Shown here in pieces: positions 31,869 through 41,477 of a DNA stretch of 64,000 bases. The first letter of the stretch is position 1; each line of letters begins with the position of its first letter. A model generated the notes under the pieces. That model was not told the DNA's origin and searched no databases. It was given only the letters and a program-made list of their open reading frames with translations. Both the position numbers and the translations under genes were made by a program. This DNA is from Actinostola sp. cb2023 (taxonomy: Eukaryota; Cnidaria; Anthozoa; Actiniaria; Actinostolidae): assembly GCA_033675265.1 (NCBI GenBank), contig JAUJYZ010000219.1, positions 159,501 through 223,500 on the forward strand, given 5' to 3'.

Positions 31869-33170
31869 CTTTATCATACGATAGAACCCCTTATGGCTAT
31901 ATCTACAAGTGGAGATATGAAAAACAATAATATATATGGTAACAAAAGAAGATATTGAATTAAAAAAATATTATCCACACTCTATAGATCATAAATGTCA
32001 TGCCTATAGAGGTGGTATTAATTTCGATTGGGGTGGTGTGGCATATGATGTTTTCAAAAAAGATATTGGTGGTCCTGTACATCACTATGATGGTATTGTG
32101 GAACATGCATTAACTAAAGCATTGGGTAAACGAATTGATAATACACGCCGGGTTCCTAATGATTCCCTTGGGTTTCCAAAAGAACTAGAAATGACGAAAA
32201 CATTATACCCTGTTATAGGCACCCCTTTTGGTAAAAAATCTCCAAATTTTGATCCGGTAAAGATTGATATCTATGTCAAACCTAGTCAGAAATTTACTAT
32301 AAAACCACGAAACATATTTACTGATCTTGTACTAAAACATGTTACTCAAAAAGAGGTGTATGAATGGTTAGGGGGGCTGATATGACTTATTACCCACAAC
32401 AACTAGTGGCATTTTCAGTCTGGTGTGCAAGTTCTGGTTGTGGTGTTGGAATTGATATGCTAACAAAATATACTCCTATGATAAATTCATTGCTCAAATT
32501 TCATATCCTCTTCACATCCAGAAGGATATTGGCACAAATGAATATTCCACTACCTGGAGATCAATACTTTACGAACATTGATAATAAATATAATAAGGCT
32601 GGTTATGACAAAGCTTGTCGTGAATTTAATATATCTAAAAATAGCGATTTTAGATTTACAGGGGATGAGAATGGTGGTTTAGGTCGGATTTATAAGAAAA
32701 TATTTGATGACTGGTGGATGATGATACAGAAGCGTATGACAAAGAATTGGATGGTATGTATACAAATAAATGGCCCGATGGCGCCTTCAAGTTTAAGGAT
32801 GAAGATGGTTCTTGGGGCGGTTATACTTTAGACCATATAAGCCCGTTGGAAAAGCATCCGTATCTATATTTTATGCTAAATGAATCAAATGGTTTAACCA
32901 GAGCCGGACTCTCACGATTAAATCAATCGATTGAGGCGTTTGTGTATTGTATTCTGGGGGCTCAAGTACAAACACGGTCAAGCATTATTGGCAATTCTGG
33001 TTCTGCACAAGAGACGCAAACAGTATTCTTACAACTATTTGAATCATCTATTGTTGAGACGGACATTTCTAAAAGTATACAAAGATATCAACTAGCTTAG
33101 TTCAACAATCAAAACAAAAAATAGATATGGCTATTGCTGTAGGTTGTTGGTTACTACCATCTAGTCTTGT

Positions 33171-36100
33171 TACTCGGGCCCTTCCGAAGGAAGCCCGAGT
33201 TAGAAAATACACTTTCTTTTTTTGTTTTTTTTTTTGTTTTTCCTGGTCATGAAATGCGAAGAATGAAGAAAGAATGCGATGTATTTGATCGTATCGAGTT
33301 TCAAGATTTCTCATCATAGATCTTGAAGCTATTAAGGTCAGGATTGTAGTTGATCGTTCCACGATGAAGCTAAGGCGCGTTTGCTTTTGTTATAAATGAA
33401 ACGACATCTTTCAGAGTGGGCCCACACGAATCGGCGTATGCTTTTGTCTGTGAAATGAGCGTGTTTAAAGCCCGTGTTTTATCGGCTGTTGTACGACGTC
33501 GTTCCACGAACATCAAAAAATGAATTGAAAAGCAAATGAAATGAACTCAAAAAGTATCAAGACCTCGCTATGTTGTCATGTTTGTTGCTAATTGAGCCAC
33601 AGGCAGCCCAAGCTGTGATCTTGTGAATAATTGTAGAGAATGTATGTAGAATTACAAAATAACGTATAATGGCACTTACGTTGTCAATAAAGGACTGAAA
33701 ATTCACCACAGCGTTGATAATTTACTGTTCTATTGCCCTGATGTGTTAGTTTTGCGTTTTAGGCCGTTTATAATTTTGTTCTCCCCTAACCTGTAAAGGA
33801 AGAGAGGGCTGGAAACTACGGACGCCGAATCGTGGCTACGGCGATCTTCGAGGCCTCGAAAAACGTACAAAAATTCGAAATGTTCGCGATTTTTTCACAT
33901 AATCCCTTTCTCACATTCCCCTAGCACACATCAAGAGACCATGAGGGACAGAGAGGGAGTCTTCCAGTATAGGGTCTGGGATATCTTAATTTCAATAAAT
34001 CTATTTTTAGAATGCGGACGTCTGAGGAAATTAACTTCCGGTTCAAGCAGATGTAAAAATTCTTTTTATTTATATAATTAATTAGGCCGAGTATTTTGAC
34101 TCTGATTTTGACTGAAATCATCAGAAAAGCATCGCAAGAATTTATTTTATATGGAAAGGAGTTGTTTAAGTTCGAACAGAGTCCAAAAGTCGCCTTGTGT
34201 TGTGGTCTGTAGGATTGAATGAACAACATGGACGCCGAAAACTACTGCCAACTCAACAAGAAGGTCGCTGCATGAAGAAGGTCGCTGTTTGTACTTTCTT
34301 CAGTTGGTGTTCTGCCTTGAACAATTAAGAAAAACATTCCCAAGAATAGACGTAATCGATTTGAAAGTGCATTAAAGACTAAATCCGATGGAAAATCTAA
34401 GGATAAAGTTGTGAAAATTGCTGGTTTTCCAAAAAGGCTGTTGATTGTTGTAGCGCCGGTGTGGATGCAAAGCTGCCGGCTTAGCCGAAGACTTTCAAAG
34501 ACGTATTTTCGTCTCTTTCGTCAAACTATTTCGTCAGAAAGTGACTTCAATTTATTCTTGGATGTGGTTTAGTGGTATCTTGTAATTATCGTTGTGGCGT
34601 TTGAAGAGTTTTCACAAGGCTATTCAAAAACAAATTTGTCGTGAAACATGATGATGAGCGACAAGACGAGTCACGAGTGAATCAAACAAGCAGTGAAAGT
34701 AAGCGTGTTTGTTGTGTGCTTGTGTATTTTCTTTACCTAAAACTGACTTAAAAATGGATTGTGAATATTTTTTTGTATGTATAACGGCATCTGAATGACT
34801 TGAAATCTCTGCAAAAACTACGGTTTACTTCATTCAAGTTTTGATTCAACGTTTACTGGATTCACTGAGTCCACAAGTTAAATAAAAAGTTGAGCGCAAA
34901 ACCGTTCAAAATTACTTTGTTATCCATCGAGTACCATTTAAAATAGAGGCCGCATCACATTTTATTTAGACGGTTTTCAAAGTTCGCTGTGAAGCTCCAT
35001 ACATTTACTGTAAATCTCGCCACAAGTCCACAGCTTGTGTGGCCGCATCACCGGTATATTGTAATTCCCTTGTTTATGACTTTGCCAAGTCAGAATCAAG
35101 TAATATTATTTCTCAAATCAGTTGATGCTGAAGCGTGTTAGTTTATACCGAATTTCTGCCTGGTGCAGCACTTTGCCAAATTAAACTTGGGAAAGACACT
35201 CTCTCAGTTGTTGACAAAAAGCATTCACTAGTTTCTTTACGCGGGACATTTACATTTTCTTTGTTATCATCTGACTCATTACTGCCGTCTCAAAAGCCTA
35301 ATAATTTATAAATTATCCGAGCCATTTATAAAAAGTAATCAAATTCAAAAAACAAAACAAAAACATGGTTTTATTTCGCCGGGATAGAGTAAGATAGATC
35401 TTATAGCCACCATCTACTTTGAACCGGAAGTTAATTTCCTCAGACGTCCGCATTCTAAAAATAGATTTATTGAAATTAAGATATCCCAAGAATAGCGCGA
35501 GACTCCCTCTCTGTCCCTTATGGTCTCTTGCACACATCCAATCGGTTCATCACTGACCTATTCGCTTTTAAAGTCGTGAATTGAACTCAATTCGAAGTCA
35601 ACCTTGCTTGTGACTAGCCGTGGAACCATCAGCTTTAACATTCCACGTATTCGGTTTCAACGAACTTTCTTCGGAACACGTGCCGAACCGAGCCGAACCA
35701 GCGATGATAAATTCGGCCGATTCAGCCGATCTCCGGCTGATTCCGGCCTAAAACGCAAAACTAACACATCAGGGCAATAGAACAGTAAATTATCAACGCT
35801 GTGGTGAATTTTCAGTCCTTTATTGACAACGTAAGTGCCATTATACGTTATTTTGTAATTCTACATACATTCTCTACAATTATTCACAAGATCACAGCTT
35901 GGGCTGCCTGTGATTGAGCCAGTCGAGACTGAAAAGTAAATGAAATGAAAGCTCAAAAACTATCATGACCTCGCTATGCCATGTTTGTTGCTAATTGTAA
36001 TAGTACGTGTACAGTCCAGTCGTATGTCCTTGAGTGTTTATAATTAAACTCGCGACCAGCGATGTAACTACATCTATTGACAGAAAGCTATATGTACAGA

Positions 36101-36833
36101 AGTCATGCAAACAATCGAGCCAGTCGACTCACGATGGATGTTTATTTTATTCCACGTTTGAAAAATTCAGTACGATTACAGTTGTGTGATCCTTGTTAGA
36201 ACAGAATTTCCACGCTCAAAACAGGTCAGTGAACGGCATGCAAAAATACAATCGAAATCAAAACGTCCTTAGATTTTAGGGATCTATTACAGAAGAAGAC
36301 GCTCAGTGACGAGGGAGACTATTTCGGTCGGTGACTCATAGATAAAGATCTCCGACTCTTCAAGAGTACGCTGTCGTACGTATTTAAACGTATTTGAGGT
36401 CACTTGAGGTCACATCTTAAATCTAACAGAAGCAGCTTTTGATTTTTAATCGATAATTCCTTTCTGATTTCGAGATAAATCGAACAAGATCTTTCAATGT
36501 ATAGGCAGAGACAGCAGATTGGTCGAGCTTTGTCACATCGTACCGTAGTCTGAATCAACTGGATGTTTCAAAGATACGAAGTTCAACTTTCCTCTGCGAT
36601 AACGAAGAAACCAAAGACGTTATCAGAACCGTCTGACCATGAATATGAACCTCAACTGAACGTTCCAAGTACATGCTACGGAAGTACGATTCGGAGATTT
36701 TTATCTACGCTCACCGACACATATATACATAGTCTCCCTCGTCACGCAACTGTCAGTCATTGTCATGTCCCTCCTCACGCAAGTGACATTATCCTTGTCA
36801 TAAGCCCGAGTGTACGCTCATTGAGCGTCTTGT
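33171..36833. mobile_element. Helentron-like element, 3.66 kb, inserted in the Polinton gene
   Basis: Same termini as 18764-19580: 5' TACTCGGGCCC with hairpin to GCCCGAGTTAG, and 3' GCCCGAGT then ACGCTCATTGAGCGT and CTTGT. Inserted between T and T of the host gene without duplication. The internal edges are alignable with the shorter copy (e.g. GTTTCAAGAT and GTCTCCCTCGTCACGCAACT). It is longer mainly because a 2.3-kb transposon is nested inside. No Rep/helicase frame was found. Confidence 0.75.
33598..35912. mobile_element. 2.3-kb transposon with 168-bp inverted termini, nested
   Basis: Starts CACAGGCAGCCCAAGCTGTG, ends with the inverse, and is flanked by ATTGAGC (33591-33597 and 35913-35919), a 7-bp duplication. 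Terminal arms extend to about 33765 and 35744. A second, inner inverted pair covers about 33921-34052 and 35417-35540 (GCGGACGTCTGAGGAAATTA). No transposase frame. The same terminal word ends the palindrome beside gene A. A P-element-type origin is possible but unproven. Confidence 0.8.
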
Positions 36834-37222
36834 TATCAATAATAATTCAGTTCTTGGATACAATAATAAATTGGTACGAGCTTCTGCAGATATGCGGTTC
36901 GGTGTTAATAATATTAATGATACAAAACAAACTGGATTAGATAAACATAATCATTCAAAGGTTAAATTACCACATCAGGAGACAAATGATAAACCACGTA
37001 CTTCAAAAGGGGATAATAAATTGTAAAACAAACACCTACATCAAAAAAACATGATACAAATCTAGCGATAATAACAGTTGGTGCTGCTGGTCTAGCTTGG
37101 TATTTGTTTCGATAATTGATGTTGGTCTAGAATGTTCTAGAACTTCCTGTAACGGGGCTTTCCCTACGACTCACAGTCTGCCGATATAAATACCTAAATT
37201 TCTCGCCTACGTAACTGTCTTG

Positions 37223-39302
37223 ACGTTGTGGCCTAGTGGGTTAAGCGTGTACTGTGTCTAGAGATCTGAGGGGAATCTCTGGGCACGGGTTCAACTCCGC
37301 TCGGCTGCAGGGTTGAGAACCTCGGTATATAGCGAATCCCCTCCGTTATATACCGCTGTAGACCGGCAGTCCTTAAGAGAGGATATCAGTAAGAATCGAT
37401 ATTCGCCGGTCAACTAAAAAAAATCGAATTTAATTTTCTTTCGCCATATCATTCCTATCCATGACCTCTTTTAGGGAAAAATACTAAAAAGTTCCAGCGA
37501 TTTTTATTTTAGGAGAAATTTGCAGGTTTTAAAAACCCGCCTGATGACTGAAAATTTTCGGCTAAATTATAAGGCAACTTTGAACAGTCGGTGTGTGTTA
37601 ATCTATATCACTACAACAACGACATACTTAATAAACGTTTCTTGGTCTTTTCTACTGTAGTATTTATTTTTGTGTAACTGTTGTAGTTATTTTTCAAATT
37701 TGGAACGTTGAAATATAGGCAATGTTTGAGGTACGAAAACGGATTCTGGTACCTAATTCTTTGAGGAAAACGCCATGCTCCAGGAAAGCTTCACCTTTGC
37801 TCTTTCAGTTTAGAAAGTTTCAACTTTGAGAATTCGATGTAGCATTTTTGAGAAATAAAACTATTATGCTTGGGACTGCCAACATTAGCATTAATTTCGG
37901 CCTTTCGCGGACATTTTTGTCGTTAAAACACAAAACTTAATGCCAAAACACGACTATCTTGCACTGTTAGTTGATCGCTGCCAACAGATAACAATCTTGG
38001 AGTTAATAGGAATGATTTTCAACAATATTTGAGCTATTTCAGCCACATTAAGCTCCTAAAATAGTGAAAATTAGCATATTCATTGGTCAAATAAACACTG
38101 TATATTGGCCGTTTCCGAAAATTATGGTTCTTCACTTTGAAATGCTTAGAATTTGCTCCAAATAAGATTTACAAACAATTAAGCTGATTTATACTTAAAA
38201 CTGGCGCTTATTCATGAAGAGTTTGGATATTTTGACTGGATGCTCCACTATGTTGACAAGCCAATTATGTAACGCAATGTAACTGCTGAAAGTCACGCTA
38301 CTGCCCTTCGAATACTTTTTTTGCGGCATGAAATAATAGTTTTAATCATAAAATATAAAACAAAACATAATTCATACTTGCTTGAAAGGGTGGAATTTCG
38401 TATAAATGTCGTTTAGACAAAATTCGTAATTTTTTCTGTGAGATGCTATTATCTGATCGACAATCTATGCTAATTTTAACTTTTGCGAGAGTTATTTACG
38501 ATTCATTGTTGAAAGGCATTCCTATTGACTCGAAGATTGTTTTCCATCAGCAGCAATCAACTGAAAGTGAAAGATAGTCGTGTTTTGGCATTACGTTTTG
38601 TGTTTGGAAAAAATGTCCGCGAAAGGCCGAAATTAATGCTAATGTTGGCAGTCCCAAGCATAATAGTTTTATTTCTCAAAAATGCTACATTGAATTCTCA
38701 AAGTTGAAACTTTCTAAACTGAAAGAGCAAAGGTGAAACTTTCCTGTGGCATGGCGTTTTCCTCAAAGAATTAGGTACCAGATTCCGTTTTCGTACCTCA
38801 AACATTGCCTATATTTCAACGTTCCGTTCATGGCGCTCAGTACACCTTTTTAAAACCAAATTTGAAAAATAACTACAAAAGTTACACAAAAATAAACATG
38901 TACACTACAGTAGAAAAGAATAAGACACGTTTATTAAGTATGCCGAATGTCGTTGTTGTAGTGCTAGAGGCGAACACACACCGACTGTTCCAAGTTGCCT
39001 TATAATTTAGCCGAAAATCTTCAGTCATCAGGCGGGTTTTTGAAAACTGCAAATTTCTTCTAAAATAAAAATCGCTGGAACTTTTTAGTATTTTTCCCTA
39101 AAAGAGGTCATCGATAGGAATGATATGGCGAAAGAAAATTAAATTCGATTTTTTTTAGTTGACCGGCGAATCTCGATTCTTACTGATATCCTCTCTTAAG
39201 ACCTATGTAAAACCGGTCAAATAAAAAAAGCGAGAAACCCCGAGGGTGCTCGTAGAGGCAAATGTGCCCTGATAAAGACAAAAAATAAAAAAATAAAATA
39301 AA
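37223..39302 (+). mobile_element. tRNA-derived SINE, split by a fold-back element
   Basis: A box TGGCCTAGTGGG (37229-37240) and B box GGTTCAACTCC (37288-37298) of an RNA polymerase III promoter are followed by a tRNA-unrelated body. After the inserted element (37372-39200) the body resumes (GACCTATGTAAAACCGG) and ends in an A-rich tail (AAAAATAAAAAAATAAAAT, to about 39302). The A-B spacing of about 60 bases is longer than in most tRNAs. Direct repeats at the ends were not identified. Confidence 0.55.
37372..39200. mobile_element. TTAA fold-back element, 1.8 kb
   Basis: TTAA flanks (about 37373-37376 and 39196-39199) border termini GAGAGGATATCAGTAAGAA and the inverse. Arms of about 640 bp (to 38025 and from 38490) pair with moderate divergence, leaving a loop of about 460 bp. 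Frames inside are palindrome shadows. The TTAA target groups it with the 20588 MITE and the 7.2-kb element, though the termini differ. Confidence 0.8.
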
Positions 39303-39734
39303 AAACTCACTAGGGGGAAACTGTGTTGCTGTATGGCGGTGGCTAAATCTCCCTAGTGAGTCTGGTGGGCCCACCAGTTTTTGTAATTTTTATAGAGTGT
39401 TTTAATCTGTCCGTAATATAGATATCGACGATTTTCGTGTTTTGACAAACGTATAATCTCTAATTTTTTTCACTTTGATGATTTACTCATATTTTGCTTG
39501 CATGTTTTTCCATGCTTATAATTGACTGATATGGTAGATCTGGCGGGACTTTTGAATTATAACTTCATATTCTGAGTTCGGCTGGTCTGGCGGGACTTTC
39601 CCTTTTGAATTATAACTTGTTGTCTGATATGCAAATTAAAACCGGTCTTTCAAAATGAATATTCATTGAGCGATTTTGAACATCTGGTATCGCTTCGGCG
39701 TATATTTTTCCCCTAGCAGCAGCTTGTTTTAAGG
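39303..39734. other. Polinton right interior, no gene
   Basis: Contains a short hairpin (CTCACTAGGG and its inverse, 39307-39361) and two direct repeats of TGGCGGGACTTT (about 39540 and 39590). Nothing coding recognised. Confidence 0.5.
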
Positions 39735-40026
39735 TTGAGCCATTTCCCAGAATTTCACCGCGACTTGATTTCAAGGCGACCACCCCCCCCCCCCCCATCA
39801 CTTATCACTTTGACCGGGCTCCGAAATACCCGGGTATTGCTTGCTTCCGATTCGTCCGTGTATTCCTTGGTAAGATCGGAAATGCGCAAAATCGAAAAAT
39901 CCGGCGCAGGTAATCCTGGGGCCTCCCGAAATATGCGTGTAATCCTGGGGCTTAATTTTTTTTTTTGGCGCAGGTGATCCTCGGTTGAATCGGGAAATTA
40001 CGCTTGAACCGGCCATTGACTACTAC
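39735..40026. repeat. Right terminal inverted repeat of Polinton
   Basis: Inverted match to 26145-26482. Includes a 16-base C run at 39783-39798 that interrupts the match, then GACCGGGCTCCGAAATACCC and on to the terminus CCATTGACTACTAC. Confidence 0.85.
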
Positions 40027-40471
40027 TAGTGCTATTTTGTGCAAATGATTCTGATCGAAACGTACGCAAGTAAACCCAAACAATAAGCGATTCACGCTTT
40101 TCGCCGATGACATTTGCGAATTAGCACTTTTTTATTTACTTGAATTTCGATCAGATTGACAATCTTGATATTGATAAATTAATAAAATATACTGAAAAGA
40201 AGCAAGAATTCAGAACAGACGCATACCAATCGAATTTAACACGAGCCTCAAACCACTGTTATTGTAGTCAGAAGAATTACGAAAGAATCGCATTTTATTG
40301 GATGAGAGCCTCGGGCAGTTGCAAGAAACGTTGCAGACGTGTTCACACGATGCAAGTTGTTGCGCGCAACGTTGCACGCAACAGTTGCAAGGGTGGACAC
40401 ATGGTGCAATTCGCTGCAATTCGCTGTTGCGCGCAACGTTGCGCGCAACAGTTGCACCGTGTGTCCGGGCC

Positions 40472-41477
40472 TTTAGGGGCCTTCGCTCATTCGCGCGGGA
40501 ATGCGTGACGGCCCCTAAAAATTTCTGCGGGGGAGGTTAGCAGAACAGTCCCTACTTTAATTTTTCGTGAAATTCCGCCGAGAAAAGTTGAAGTTTGGTC
40601 GAGTCGTTGATCACGCCGCGACAGATCAGAGTGAGATCGATGAGAATGGGAGAGACGCATAAAGTGGTCCCATGCATTCTCGCATTACTCCCTTCGCGTT
40701 TTTTCGTCATGTCCCATTTTATTCTCTCGCTGTCCGATAAACGACTCGATTCATTGAACTTTCAACTCCTCTCGGCGGAGTTGGACTGTTTTGCAGTCTG
40801 ATTATATAGCTGTCAGTTAATCCAATATTGTCAACAGAACTATTTTTCCTTCGGATTTATGAAAACTATCCAATTAAGGATTAATTGGGACTAGCTGTTT
40901 TCATATGGGATTTTCTTACAAATTCCAAACTGTTCACCTAATGAAAAATAAGCCAATCATATTCGAGCAAAAAATAGGTGAAAGACACTAGCCAATCAGC
41001 GCATTGCAAGTCCAGAGTACTTTTGATAATGGCGGTTACCAGACTTTTCACTTTCTTTCGATGTTTTTAACAGCACAACCTCGAGAGAAAGGTTTTCAGA
41101 GTTTTTCGAAGAATACATTGAAGCTATAGTAGACTAAATAGTGGAACGAAACAAAAACACCACGAAAGAACTCAGACAACGGGTGGCGAGTCGAGCGGAG
41201 AGACTCAAAGAAAGTTATAGATATTCCTCCTGGCGAGCTGGATGCCGCTATTCTCTGCCGTTTCTCAGTACTGGATTATAACTGACAGCTATATATGACT
41301 CCATGCCTACGTCCTACGGCCTCGTCCAATTTTGACAGTCCTTGGAATTTGTTAGTCCAATTATTTCCAAATTGGACAGCATGGCTCAGTCCTATTACAT
41401 ATACTAATTGAACATATATATCGAGAGCACTTTTCATACATTGTTTGTCATATATTTGCTTTGTGTTTCTAATTAAG
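40472..41477. other. Distal part of intron B
   Basis: Contains a short inverted pair AGGGGCC/GGCCCCT (40476-40518) and a possible MITE at about 40804-41293 with ends TATATAGCTGTCAGTTA and the inverse TAACTGACAGCTATATA. No gene recognised. Ends with the acceptor of exon 2. Confidence 0.5.

Larger units (their letters stand above)
31936..37115 (+). pseudogene. Large conserved Polinton protein, frameshifted and split by a Helentron-like element
   Basis: Starts ATG 31936 after AATAATATAT. Coding parts are 31936-33170 and 36834-37115. Frame changes occur near 32365 (G run), about 32710, about 33095 and about 37020. Recognisable blocks: DFDW-like NFDWGGVAYDVF, QQLVAFSVWCASSGCGVG, LNQSIEAFVYCILGAQV with SSIIGNSGSAQET, WLLPSS, and a C-terminal membrane helix (LAIITVGAAGLAWYLF). 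From memory, it is a widespread uncharacterised protein of anthozoan Polinton-type elements, about 500 residues. The two halves meet in the same frame if the 3.66-kb insertion is discounted. Function unknown; its size and conservation suggest a structural role. Confidence 0.7.
26145..40026. mobile_element. Polinton/Maverick-type element, 13.9 kb, gene-poor and degraded
   Basis: The left terminus AGTAGTAGTCAATGGCCGG and its inverse at 40008-40026 (plus one shared T) are flanked by TAGTGC at 26139-26144 and 40027-40032. A 6-bp duplication and long terminal inverted repeats are Polinton hallmarks. A run of short same-strand genes (26543-33170, ending 37115) matches genes I recall from cnidarian Polinton/adintovirus-like elements. 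No polymerase core, integrase, packaging ATPase or protease was seen, so the copy is defective. Three later insertions interrupt it. Net length without them is about 7.4 kb, short for the group. Confidence 0.8.
25968..40471. mobile_element. GGCCCGGACACAC-ended element split by the Polinton
   Basis: Left end at 25968 (GGCCCGGACACACGGTGCA then CTGTTGCGCGCAA) and right end at 40471 (the inverse, preceded by nested GTTGCGCGCAACG palindromes from 40350). The Polinton with its 6-bp duplication lies inside. Remaining body: 25968-26144 plus 40027-40471. The right part has the frame fragment DQIDNLDIDKLIKYTEKKQEF, perhaps transposase debris. A clear target duplication was not found. Family unassigned, Harbinger-like at best. 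Confidence 0.5.
25873..41477 (+). other. Intron B (phase 1), 15.6 kb, enlarged by mobile DNA
   Basis: Donor GTAAGT at 25873 and acceptor AATTAAG ending at 41477. The intron shares no small elements with introns A and C and is almost filled by a Polinton-type element. The exon frames on both sides remain open, so splicing would still give an intact protein. Confidence 0.75.

Noticed and set aside
31869..31935. Polinton gene block considered as a bacterial operon or prophage
   Set aside because: TIRs with 6-bp target duplication inside an animal intron, no ribosome-binding sites before the starts, and gene types known from eukaryotic Polintons.
32350..33110. Programmed frameshifting to explain the broken frames of the large Polinton protein
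   Set aside because: Several shifts in both directions plus a transposon insertion indicate decay rather than recoding.
33921..34229. - strand frame in the nested transposon as a transposase fragment
   Set aside because: No catalytic motifs; it lies across an inner inverted repeat.
37215..37310. Functional tRNA gene
   Set aside because: A and B boxes are present but spacing is long, acceptor ends do not pair convincingly, and an A-rich tail follows further on; a SINE explains it better.
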